Of a DNA stretch of 64,000 nucleotides, positions 56,672-64,000 are shown piece after piece. The notes beneath the pieces are model-generated. The model worked only from the letters and a program-made list of their open reading frames with translations, made no database searches and was not told where the DNA came from. Source of the DNA: Desulfolutivibrio sulfodismutans DSM 3696 (GTDB lineage Bacteria; Desulfobacterota; Desulfovibrionia; Desulfovibrionales; Desulfovibrionaceae); contig NZ_CP045504.1 in assembly GCF_013376455.1 (NCBI RefSeq), forward strand, positions 930,001 through 994,000. Direction: 5' to 3'. Every line of letters starts with the position of its first letter. The stretch's first letter is position 1. A program made the translations under genes and the position numbers.

Positions 56672-56946
56672 TGTCTTTTCCTTTTCCGTGCTGATGTGGC
56701 GGGTTGCGGCATCCGGCGAGCGCCGTCAGGCTGGGGGCGCGCGGGACGCCCTGGCCGCTTCTCTGCATTTTTTCAGAGAAGATACAGCAGTCCCCCCGTA
56801 TTGTCATCCGCTTCCTGCCGACGCGCCTCGCCGCGCCCCAGGAGGACGCCTCGATGGCCAGGCGGCCTGATCCGCCGCATTCCTTGAGGATGACGGGGGG
56901 CGAGTGATCGAGTAAGGACAACACGACGCAAACAAGGAGATGCGGC

Positions 56947-57033
56947 ATGGCCTATCTGGTGGTCATGGTCGCCGTGCTGGCGGTCATTGTGGTTTTCTGC
57001 TTAAGCGGCCCCGTGATCGGTCCCAGGGCCTGA
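56947..57033 (+). CDS. 28-residue single-span membrane protein
   Basis: ATG 56947 follows AAGGAG with a seven-base spacer, giving a hydrophobic peptide (LVVMVAVLAVIVVFC and a short SGPVIGPRA tail). It fits a small stress-type membrane protein. A GC hairpin (GGGCC-TGA-GGCCC) spans its stop. Too short to be called by usual methods. Confidence 0.5.
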   Translation: MAYLVVMVAVLAVIVVFCLSGPVIGPRA

Positions 57034-57144
57034 GGCCCCGGGACTGCCTGCCGCCGTGAGCGGCGCCCCAATCCGGAGACAAAAAAAACGGAAGACGGAA
57101 AAAAGAAGTGACGTGCCGGCCCCCGCACGGGAAACGGGCCGTCA

Positions 57145-57336
57145 TCAGGCCTTCTTGTTGACGATGGCGGCCTTGAAGGCCATTTCGATGGGCATTTCCC
57201 GACTTATCATCATCTCTTCAAACTGCATCTGGGCCTTGACGCGCTGCTCGCTGGAAATCGTCAAATATTCGGCGATGATTTCCATGGCCCGATTATGAGA
57301 TATCTCCGGCGGCATGCTGAATCCGGACAGCGTCAT
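57145..57336 (-). CDS. 63-residue protein of unknown function
   Basis: ATG 57336 is preceded by AAGGGAG. The protein is helical and charged (PPEISHNRAMEIIAEYLTIS, EQRVKAQMQFEEMMISREMP) with no signal peptide. Upstream in-frame sequence lacks a ribosome site. It faces potA from the opposite strand. No family recognised. Confidence 0.5.
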   Translation of the reverse strand: MTLSGFSMPPEISHNRAMEIIAEYLTISSEQRVKAQMQFEEMMISREMPIEMAFKAAIVNKKA

Positions 57337-57740
57337 GATCGCTTTCTCCCTTGGGAAATCCGGCGCGCCTCGTGGAAGGCGCTGATACTGCTTTTCCCAA
57401 GATATCCTATCGGATTCGCCCCCTTCATTCTTTAGGACCAAACGACGGCCTCAAAAAAAGTTGCCTGTCGGGGACACCCTGCCCTGCCTTGCCCTGCCCT
57501 GGCGGACGTCCCCGGCCAAACTTTTTTCCCGAAAATGCGTTTTTCCGTGGCTCGGGGCATGAGATAACTGCCCGATTTTTTTACGGGCAACGGGCCGCCC
57601 CACGGAAAGCCGCACCGGACGCGATTTTCTGATCGTTGACATCCCCCCGGTTTCACTCCATGTTCCCCTCGCCGGTCGGCGGTTCCCCCCTTTTTCCGTC
57701 GGTCCCGGCAGCACCAAACCGGAGGATATGACAAGGGGCG
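57337..57740. other. 404-bp divergent promoter region
   Basis: Between the minus-strand small gene and potA. It should contain the pot promoter; a candidate is not clear by eye. No gene or RNA seen. Confidence 0.4.
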
Positions 57741-58904
57741 ATGGAAAACACACTTCCTTGCATCGAACTGGAGCATGTTTCCAAACGTTTCGGGGACCAG
57801 CCGGTCCTTGGAGATATCCATCTCACCATCAATCACGGCGAGTTTCTCACCTTTCTTGGCCCCTCGGGTTGCGGGAAGACCACCATCCTGCGGCTTCTGG
57901 CCGGTTTCGAACACCCCTCCTCGGGGCGGGTGCGCATCGGCGGCAAGGACGTCACCGATCTGCCCCCCCACAAACGGGCCGTAAACACCGTTTTTCAGAA
58001 CTATGCGCTTTTTCCGCACATGACCGTCTTCGACAATGTGGCCTTCGGCCTGCGCATGCGCCGGACCCCGGCCAAGGTCATCGAAGAGGACGTGTTTTCG
58101 GCCCTGCGCATGGTCAAGATGGAGACGCACCATGCCCGCCGCCCCAGCCAGCTCTCCGGCGGCCAGCAACAGCGGGTGGCCATCGCCCGGGCCGTGGTCA
58201 ACAAGCCCCTGGTGCTGCTTCTCGACGAACCCCTGTCGGCCCTGGACTACAAGCTGCGCAAGGCCATGCAGATCGAACTCAAGGAGCTTCGCCGCACGCT
58301 CGGCATTACCTTCGTCTTCGTCACCCACGACCAGGAAGAGGCCTTCTCCATGTCCGACCGGGTGGCGGTGATGAACGAAGGGGCCATTGAGCAGATCGAT
58401 TCCCCAAGCGTCATCTACGAAAAGCCGAAAAACCTTTTTGTGGCTAGGTTCGTGGGGGAGATCAACACCTTCGAGGGCCGGGTGCTGTCCCGCAACGGGG
58501 TTTCCATGCAGGCCCTGGTGGAGGGCGAGGAGGTCCGGCTGTCGCTTGGCGGCAACGGCAACGGCAACGGCGCCCATTGCGCGTCAGGGGCGCACGGGAC
58601 GGCCTGCGGCTCTCTGTCCGCCGGGTCGCCGATCAAGGTGCTTTTGCGCCCCGAGGATGTGCGCCTGGAGCGCGCCGCGCCGGGCGACGCCGGAGGACTG
58701 ACCGGCGCCATCGTGGATACCGTCTACAAGGGCATGACCATCGACCTGATCGTCGAGATGTCGGGCGGCAAAAAGATTCTGGCCACGGAGTTTTTCAACG
58801 AGGACGCGCCAGAGGCCCTTTTCTCCGTGGGCGAGCGGGTGCGCGTGGGCTGGGTCGAGGACTGGGAAGTGGTGTTGCCCGATGAAGGATCGCAGTCTCT
58901 TTAA
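57741..58904 (+). CDS. potA: Spermidine/putrescine ABC transporter ATPase
   Basis: 387 residues. Walker [17 protein letters not shown], the ABC signature [16 protein letters not shown] with Walker [14 protein letters not shown], and [17 protein letters not shown] switch His. The C-terminal TOBE regulatory domain is present ([19 protein letters not shown]), with a Gly/Asn-rich insertion [10 protein letters not shown] in the middle. It overlaps potB by 23 bases. Powers polyamine import through PotBC. Confidence 0.95.
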   Translation: MENTLPCIELEHVSKRFGDQPVLGDIHLTINHGEFLTFLGPSGCGKTTILRLLAGFEHPSSGRVRIGGKDVTDLPPHKRAVNTVFQNYALFPHMTVFDNVAFGLRMRRTPAKVIEEDVFSALRMVKMETHHARRPSQLSGGQQQRVAIARAVVNKPLVLLLDEPLSALDYKLRKAMQIELKELRRTLGITFVFVTHDQEEAFSMSDRVAVMNEGAIEQIDSPSVIYEKPKNLFVARFVGEINTFEGRVLSRNGVSMQALVEGEEVRLSLGGNGNGNGAHCASGAHGTACGSLSAGSPIKVLLRPEDVRLERAAPGDAGGLTGAIVDTVYKGMTIDLIVEMSGGKKILATEFFNEDAPEALFSVGERVRVGWVEDWEVVLPDEGSQSL

Positions 58905-59736
58905 GACCATTGCGGTGACCTTGACCGTGGGCTGGCTTGCGGTCTTCGTCATCGTCCCCAACCTGCTGACGCTTATCGCCGGATTCCTCACCCGTGGCGA
59001 ACCGGAATTCGTCCTCCCGATCTTTACCTTCGACAACTATGCCCGGCTTTTCGACCCGGCCTTTTTCGAAATCTTCCTGGATTCCGTGTGGCTGGCCCTG
59101 GGCACCACGGTCCTGTGCCTCCTCGTGGGCTATCCCTTCGCCTACATCCTGGCCCGGATGACCCCGGCCCGCCGCCGCATGGGGCTTGTATTCGTCATCA
59201 TTCCCTTCTGGACCAACTCGCTGATCCGCACCTACGCGCTCATCGCCATTTTAAACGTCAACGGCCTGTTCAATTCAGCCCTTTTGTGGCTCGGGGTCAT
59301 CTCCGAACCGGTGGAACTTCTGTACACCAACACGGCGGTTTTCATCGGCTTCACCTACACCCTTTTGCCGTTCATGATCCTGCCGCTGTACGCCTCCATC
59401 GAAAAGCTGGACCACCGGCTCATCGAGGCCGCCCGGGATCTGGGGGCCGGTTCCTTCCAGACCTTTTTCCGGGTCAGCCTGCCGCTGACCCTGCCCGGGA
59501 TCATCGCCGGGAGCATGCTGGTCTTTTTGCCGGCTTTGAGCATGTTCTACGTGCCGGACATCCTCGGCGGGGCCAAAAGCCTGCTGGTGGGCAACTTCAT
59601 CCGCAACCAGTTCCTGGTGGCCCGGGACTGGCCCTTCGGCGCGGCGGCCAGCGTCCTTTTGACCGTGGTCATGGGCCTTTTGCTCTATGTCTACTGGCTG
59701 TGCCAGAAACGCGTGCGCCGGGCGGAACCGGCATGA
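58882..59736 (+). CDS. potB: Spermidine/putrescine ABC transporter permease B
   Basis: 284 residues with six predicted transmembrane segments. It has the BPD_transp EAA loop LIEAARDLGAGSFQTFFRVSL (EAAxxxG near residue 195) that docks on PotA. The C-terminus ends with KRVRRAEPA. Overlaps potC start (ATGA). Imports polyamines with PotC. Confidence 0.95.
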   Translation: MKDRSLFKTIAVTLTVGWLAVFVIVPNLLTLIAGFLTRGEPEFVLPIFTFDNYARLFDPAFFEIFLDSVWLALGTTVLCLLVGYPFAYILARMTPARRRMGLVFVIIPFWTNSLIRTYALIAILNVNGLFNSALLWLGVISEPVELLYTNTAVFIGFTYTLLPFMILPLYASIEKLDHRLIEAARDLGAGSFQTFFRVSLPLTLPGIIAGSMLVFLPALSMFYVPDILGGAKSLLVGNFIRNQFLVARDWPFGAAASVLLTVVMGLLLYVYWLCQKRVRRAEPA

Positions 59737-60500
59737 AACGCATGGTCAAGGCCGCCTATCTGGGGACCGTCTACCTCTTTTTGTATCTGCCCCTGGCCGT
59801 GCTTACGGTCTATTCCTTCAACGACGCCAAGCATGTGGTGACCTGGAAGGGATTCACCACCAAGTGGTACGTGAAGCTTGCCGAAAACTCCGTCCTTCTG
59901 GACGCCGCCGTCAACTCCCTGCTCCTGGCTGCGGCCTCGGCCACGGCGGCCACCATCATCGGCACCCTGGCGGCCATTGCGCTGAAGCGTTACCGGTTCA
60001 CGGGCCGCACCATCCTGTCCACCTCCATGTACGTGGTCATGATGTCCCCGGACATCGTCATGGGCATCTCGCTGCTCATGCTCTTCGTCCTTTTGGGCCT
60101 GCCCCTGGGGTTCACCACTCTTTTCCTGTCGCATGTGACCTTCTGCCTGCCGTTCGTCACGGTGACCGTGCTGGCCCGCCTGACAGGCCTGGACGGCAAT
60201 CTGGTGGAGGCGGCCATGGACCTGGGGGCTCGGGAATTCGAGGTGTTTTCCCGGATCATCCTGCCCCTGGCCATGCCCGGCGTTCTGGCCGGATGGCTCT
60301 TAAGCTTCACCCTGTCGCTCGACGACGTGATCATCAGTTTTTTCGTCACCGGTCCCACCTTCGAGATCCTGCCGCTCAAGATCTATTCCATGGTCAGGCT
60401 GGGGGTGAAACCGGAGGTGAATGCGCTGTGCGCGGTGATGTTCGGCGTCACCCTGGCCGTGGTCTTTCTCACCCAACTCTGCTTCAAGGAGCGAAAATGA
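59733..60500 (+). CDS. potC: Spermidine/putrescine ABC transporter permease C
   Basis: 255 residues beginning at ATG 59733 in the overlap. Six hydrophobic spans and the EAA loop LVEAAMDLGAREFEVFSRII. The conserved N-terminal YSFNDAK motif (substrate-channel side) is present. It overlaps potD by 4 bases. Confidence 0.95.
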   Translation: MKRMVKAAYLGTVYLFLYLPLAVLTVYSFNDAKHVVTWKGFTTKWYVKLAENSVLLDAAVNSLLLAAASATAATIIGTLAAIALKRYRFTGRTILSTSMYVVMMSPDIVMGISLLMLFVLLGLPLGFTTLFLSHVTFCLPFVTVTVLARLTGLDGNLVEAAMDLGAREFEVFSRIILPLAMPGVLAGWLLSFTLSLDDVIISFFVTGPTFEILPLKIYSMVRLGVKPEVNALCAVMFGVTLAVVFLTQLCFKERK

Positions 60501-61540
60501 AAAAACATCTCCTGGCCCTCGCGGTCCTTCTGGCCGCCCTTGGCATGGTCGTCGCGGCCCATGCTGCGGACAAGACGCTCAACGTCTTCATCTGGTCCGA
60601 ATACCTGCCCGACGAGGTGGTGGCGGACTTCACCAGGGAGACGGGCATCAAGGTCAAGCTGACCACCTACGAAAGCAACGAAACCATGTACGCCAAGATC
60701 AAGATGCTCGGCGGCAAGGGCTACGACATCGTGGTGCCCTCGGCCGAATTCGTCAGCCGCATGGCCGCCGAGGATCTGCTGGCGCCCATCGACAAGGGCA
60801 GACTCCCGAACCTGTCCAATCTGGACGACACCTTCCGCAACCTGCCCTATGACCCGGAAAACGGCCACAGCGTGCCCTACATGTGGGGCACCACGGGCAT
60901 CGCCGTGAATACGGACCTGGTTCCCGAAGGCCAGATCACCGGCTACGCCGACCTGTGGAATCCGGCCCTGGCGGGCAAGCTGCTTTTGCCCGACGACATG
61001 CGCACCACGCTCGGCATGGCGCTCAAGGTGCTCGGGTATTCCACCAACGACACGGACCCGGCCCACATCGAGCAGGCCTATCTGCGGGCCAAGTCGCTCT
61101 ATCCGGCGGTGAAGGTCTTTGATTCCGATTCGCCCAAGCAGGCCCTGCTCAACCGCGAGGTGTCCGTGGCCGTGCTGTGGAACGGCGAGGCCTACGTGGC
61201 CAACGGCGAAAACGACAAGATCATCTACGTCTATCCCAAGGAGGGGGCCAACCGCTGGGTGGACAACCTGTGCATCCCCAAAAACGCGGCCAACGTGGAC
61301 AACGCCCACGCCTTCATCAACTACCTGCTTCGGCCCGAGGTGGCGGCCAAGATCTCCCAGGAGATGGGCTACGCCACGCCCAACAAGGCGGCCATGCCCC
61401 TGCTCCCGGCCGAGATTCGCGACAACCCCATCATCTATCCCCCGGCGGACAAGCTCACGGGCAGCGAATTCGAGACCGACCTCGGCCCGGCCCAGCGCCT
61501 CTACGAACAGTACTGGAGCAAGCTCAAGACCGGACGCTGA
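60497..61540 (+). CDS. potD: Spermidine/putrescine-binding protein
   Basis: 347 residues after AAGGAGCGAAA. Signal peptide MKKHLLALAVLLAALGMVVA, then the family opening KTLNVFIWSEYLPDEVVADF, VTTYESNETMYAKIK-like, PYMWGTTGIAVNTDLVP and the ligand-site WNGEAYVANGENDKI. It completes the potABCD set. The next region has a hairpin that probably ends the transcript. Confidence 0.96.
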   Translation: MKKHLLALAVLLAALGMVVAAHAADKTLNVFIWSEYLPDEVVADFTRETGIKVKLTTYESNETMYAKIKMLGGKGYDIVVPSAEFVSRMAAEDLLAPIDKGRLPNLSNLDDTFRNLPYDPENGHSVPYMWGTTGIAVNTDLVPEGQITGYADLWNPALAGKLLLPDDMRTTLGMALKVLGYSTNDTDPAHIEQAYLRAKSLYPAVKVFDSDSPKQALLNREVSVAVLWNGEAYVANGENDKIIYVYPKEGANRWVDNLCIPKNAANVDNAHAFINYLLRPEVAAKISQEMGYATPNKAAMPLLPAEIRDNPIIYPPADKLTGSEFETDLGPAQRLYEQYWSKLKTGR

Positions 61541-61879
61541 GACACCCGCCGCAACCGGCGTAGACACGAAAACCACTCGCCCGTTGCGGGCGCGACGGCC
61601 GCCAGCCCCCTTCCGGCCAGACCGGAACGGGGGCTGCCCTGTGCTGGGGCCTTCGACCGCCTCCCGGGCCGAAGCCGCGCCCGGCCCGGGACGGTCTGCG
61701 GTCCTTGGGCTCGTCCATCCTATGGCCATCGACTATCCATGGTCACCCGGATGGGCCACTCATGCCGGTATGCGCGGCCGGGCGCTTCCAGGAACAGCTT
61801 GGAGCGACCGGGAACGACCGAAAACGGTACGCAGCCGTGCGCCTTGAATTTTCCGGCGGCTTCGGATAGGTGCCCCCCC
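61541..61879. other. 339-bp intergenic region with hairpin
   Basis: Contains the hairpin at 61604-61635; the remainder has no supported gene. It should hold the mqnA promoter. Confidence 0.45.
61604..61635 (+). terminator. Hairpin after potD
   Basis: AGCCCCCTTCCGG / CCGGAACGGGGGCT with one bulged C, about 63 bases after the potD stop. No T run follows, so it may be an imperfect terminator. Confidence 0.5.
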
Positions 61880-62737
61880 ATGCAACACCCCACCCTGCGC
61901 ATCGGCCGCATCGCCTACTTAAACGTCTGGCCCCTTTTCACCCTGCTGGCCCCGGCCATCGACGCCAACCCGCACATGGACTGCGTTTCGGGGCACCCCT
62001 CCGAACTCAACGCCGCCCTGGGCCGGGGGGAGATCGACGTGGCCCCGGCCTCGGCCTTCGCCTATCTGGCCAATCCCGAAGGATTTTCCCTCCTGCCGGA
62101 TTTGAGCATCAGCGCCGCCGTGGCCCCCATCCAAAGCGTGCTCCTGGTCAGCCCGGTCCCCCTGGACGAGCTTGAGGGATACCTGTGCCGCACCGGGGAC
62201 ACGGTGCTTCTGTCCCAGGCCTCGGCCAGCTCCAACGCCCTGCTCCGGGTGCTCTGGCGGTTCCACTGGAAGCTGCCCGACGCGGCATGGTCCATGACCG
62301 CCCCGGGCACGGGCCTCTACACGGATCGGCCCTTTGTGGAGATCGGGGACACGGCCCTGTCGTATTACCTCGACCCGCCCGCAGGCCGGCACATCATCGA
62401 CCTGGGCGAGGCCTGGCACGCGTTTACCGGGCTGCCCTTCGTGTTCGCGGCCTGGATCGTGCGCGAGGGGCTTGGCGCGGCGCGGCGCGAGACCTTGTCC
62501 GGGATGTGGAACAGGCTGATGGAGATCAAGGCCGGTCTGCCGCACCGCCTGGACGAGTTGGTGGAAAGCGGCGGTCGGCCGGACTGGATCGAGGCAAAGG
62601 CCCTGGCGAACTACCTGCGCGGGGTCAGCTACGACCTGGGGCCGGACAGACAGGCCTCCCTGCTGCTTTTCGCCCACCACTGCCGGGAGCTCGGCCTTCT
62701 CGACGCCGTGCCGGGCCTGCGCTGGCAGATGGTCTGA
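61880..62737 (+). CDS. mqnA: Chorismate dehydratase MqnA (futalosine menaquinone pathway)
   Basis: 285 residues from ATG 61880. The family opening is LRIGRIAYLNVWPLFTLL; VSGHPSELNAALGRGEIDVA and SSNALLRVLWRF follow, with a RVLWRFHW-like substrate region and AWHAFTGLPFVFAAWIVREG at the C-terminal half. MqnA removes water from chorismate to start the futalosine route to menaquinone, which is used in Desulfovibrio. No other mqn gene lies in the window. Confidence 0.9.
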   Translation: MQHPTLRIGRIAYLNVWPLFTLLAPAIDANPHMDCVSGHPSELNAALGRGEIDVAPASAFAYLANPEGFSLLPDLSISAAVAPIQSVLLVSPVPLDELEGYLCRTGDTVLLSQASASSNALLRVLWRFHWKLPDAAWSMTAPGTGLYTDRPFVEIGDTALSYYLDPPAGRHIIDLGEAWHAFTGLPFVFAAWIVREGLGAARRETLSGMWNRLMEIKAGLPHRLDELVESGGRPDWIEAKALANYLRGVSYDLGPDRQASLLLFAHHCRELGLLDAVPGLRWQMV

Positions 62738-63086
62738 CGGGTAGGACCCGGCTGTCGCCCCCCCTGCCTGGCTTTCACGCATCAGAGAGAAGACGTCCTC
62801 CTGCCCTTTTCGAAAAGCTCTCCGCTCCCCCATCCCTGTCTTCTCATGGCCGACACGAAAAGCCCGGATCCCTGACCATAGGGTCAGGTAATTCATGGCG
62901 CACCGGATGCCTTGCGCATACCGCATTATATTTCATGTACATACCAAGAACAGACACCCCATACTTTGAGCTTGTGCGAAGCATGAAAAGCATGGTACGA
63001 TAAAATATAAAAGACTATATTAGTATTTTTATTTCATGTCTGCATGTAAAGCATTGCAGTTAACTATCTACAAAAAAGAGGGATAT
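62738..63086. other. 349-bp region, progressively AT-rich
   Basis: GC-rich at first, then strongly AT-rich from about 62900. A short hairpin (CCTGACC / GGTCAGG, 62871-62888) stands near the start. The promoter of the DUF1566 gene is probably in the AT-rich half. Confidence 0.45.
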
Positions 63087-64000
63087 ATGATATTTTATGC
63101 TTCGACAAAATTTAGCATATCTCAAATTATTATTCCGATTTTTTCAATAGTAATTGCATGCAATATTATGTTGATGATGCAATATGCCCATGCATATACT
63201 CTTCCGGATACCGGCCAAATCACTTGCTACAACAATTCAGGAATCATCACCTGCCCGCAACAAGGAGAGGCATTTTACGGCCAGGACGCAAATTACACAC
63301 ATTCGCCGCTCTCCTATACGAATAATGGCGACGGCACCGTCACGGACCGCGTCACCGGCCTGATCTGGCAGCAGGTTGACGACGGCACGCAGCGCACCTG
63401 GGGACAGTCTGTGACCTATTGCCAGGATCTGGAACTGGGCGGGCAGACGGATTGGCGGCTGCCGTCACGCTGGGAACTCCTGAGCATCGTGGACGCCGGC
63501 CGCTTCAACCCGGCCCTCAATCCCGCCTTTTCCTGCACGGACAACACCAATTCGTATTGGGCCAATACCGACTATCTCGGCTACCTGTTTTACGGGTGGT
63601 ATGTCTTCGCATACTATGGCGACTCGGGCGGCGCCTCCAAGGGCGGAGAACAAAATGTCCGATGCGTTCGCGGCGCTGAGCTGTTGAAACCGACCTACTC
63701 CGATAACGGGGACGGCACCGTGACGGATCTGACCACGGGCCGGGTCTGGGAGAAGGCCGGGAGCCAAACGGCCATGAACTGGCAGGCGGCCCTGGCCTGG
63801 TGCCAGGACCAGACCACCGGGGGGGAGACGGACTGGCGTCTGCCCAACAAGCGCGAACTAGAAAGCCTTGTGGACGATGAGCTCCAAAGTCCTTCAATTA
63901 ATCCGGCATTTACGGTAACGGGGTCAACGGGATGGTTCTACTGGACCAGTACCAGCAACTCCGGGGCGCCAACCGATGCGTGGCGCATGGATTTCGTTTA
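63087..64000 (+). CDS. DUF1566 domain protein (5' part, continues beyond window)
   Basis: Open to the window end: 304 codons visible from ATG 63087, preceded by AGAGGG. A signal peptide (IIIPIFSIVIACNIMLMM) with unusually AT-rich codons is followed by two DUF1566 (Lcl C-terminal-like) repeats: NGDGTVTDRVTGLIWQQ with GGQTDWRLPSRWELLSIVD, then NGDGTVTDLTTGRVWEK with GGETDWRLPNKRELESLVD. Such domains are beta-rich adhesin/lectin-like and surface exposed. The AT-rich 5' end and GC-rich body suggest a mosaic or recently joined gene. Confidence 0.83.
   Translation, partial: MIFYASTKFSISQIIIPIFSIVIACNIMLMMQYAHAYTLPDTGQITCYNNSGIITCPQQGEAFYGQDANYTHSPLSYTNNGDGTVTDRVTGLIWQQVDDGTQRTWGQSVTYCQDLELGGQTDWRLPSRWELLSIVDAGRFNPALNPAFSCTDNTNSYWANTDYLGYLFYGWYVFAYYGDSGGASKGGEQNVRCVRGAELLKPTYSDNGDGTVTDLTTGRVWEKAGSQTAMNWQAALAWCQDQTTGGETDWRLPNKRELESLVDDELQSPSINPAFTVTGSTGWFYWTSTSNSGAPTDAWRMDFV

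Overview
The window reads as chromosome of a high-GC sulfate-reducing deltaproteobacterium of the Desulfovibrio group. Supporting signs are an aldehyde oxidoreductase of exactly the length (907 codons) and Fe-S ligand spacing known from Desulfovibrio gigas Mop, a desulfoferrodoxin with the canonical ligand set (C10, C13, C29, C30, H49, H69, H75, C116, H119), a tmRNA whose tag ends ANDYDYALAA, a futalosine-pathway mqnA, and a 2-oxoacid:ferredoxin oxidoreductase. Base composition is strongly GC-rich. Three AT-richer patches stand out: about 15.9-16.3 kb, 41.5-42.4 kb and 62.9-63.2 kb. A moderately atypical island lies at 21.98-24.79 kb.

Layout. 1-2.6 kb: BMP-type ABC substrate-binding protein (cut by the window edge) and an MFS transporter. 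3.0-14.5 kb: a molybdopterin-binding MoeA-like protein behind two copies of TATGT-N8-ACATA, the molybdenum aldehyde oxidoreductase mop, then a tightly coupled run of seven genes: NAD(P)/flavin-like-dicluster Fe-S fusion, two-CXXC protein, methyltransferase, C-GCAxxG-C-C protein, radical SAM protein, AMP-dependent CoA-ligase-like protein and XdhC. Six of these junctions overlap or nearly touch. This is the most interesting system here: probably a dedicated maturation or electron-transfer pathway for the aldehyde oxidoreductase, chemically uncharacterised. 14.7-22 kb: small exported proteins, a lipoprotein-type 7TM histidine kinase with its NarL-type regulator, and a chloramphenicol-acetyltransferase-like protein.

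21.98-25.2 kb: a 2.8 kb island bounded by a perfect 27-bp direct repeat at the 3' end of ssrA (tmRNA), carrying one large gene with a PD-(D/E)XK-like core and a SEC-C zinc tail plus a transposase scrap, and no integrase. 25.6-31.4 kb: kinase-fold phosphotransferase, DsrE-like protein, 2-oxoacid:ferredoxin oxidoreductase, ferritin-like protein, ferritin and superoxide reductase. 31.7-33.6 kb: Pro/Ala-rich exported protein, a FlgO-like gene broken at a C7 tract, and a four-unit ~162-bp tandem array of hairpins. 33.6-41.5 kb: DUF1269 protein, lon, clpX, clpP, tig (TTG start) and a TauE/SafE permease.

42.4-49.9 kb: hydantoinase/oxoprolinase pair, isocitrate dehydrogenase, a small membrane protein, an M23 peptidase and a 3D-domain protein. 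50-56.7 kb: an envelope operon on the minus strand (DsbA-like, PAS histidine kinase, NlpC/P60, ferredoxin-nitroreductase, L,D-transpeptidase, SPOR lipoprotein). 57-62.7 kb: small ORFs, potABCD polyamine transporter and mqnA. 63.1 kb to the end: start of a DUF1566 protein with an AT-rich 5' end. A dispersed extragenic hairpin family (26.5, 27.9 and 46.1 kb) is also present, one copy lying between the two subunit genes of the oxidoreductase.
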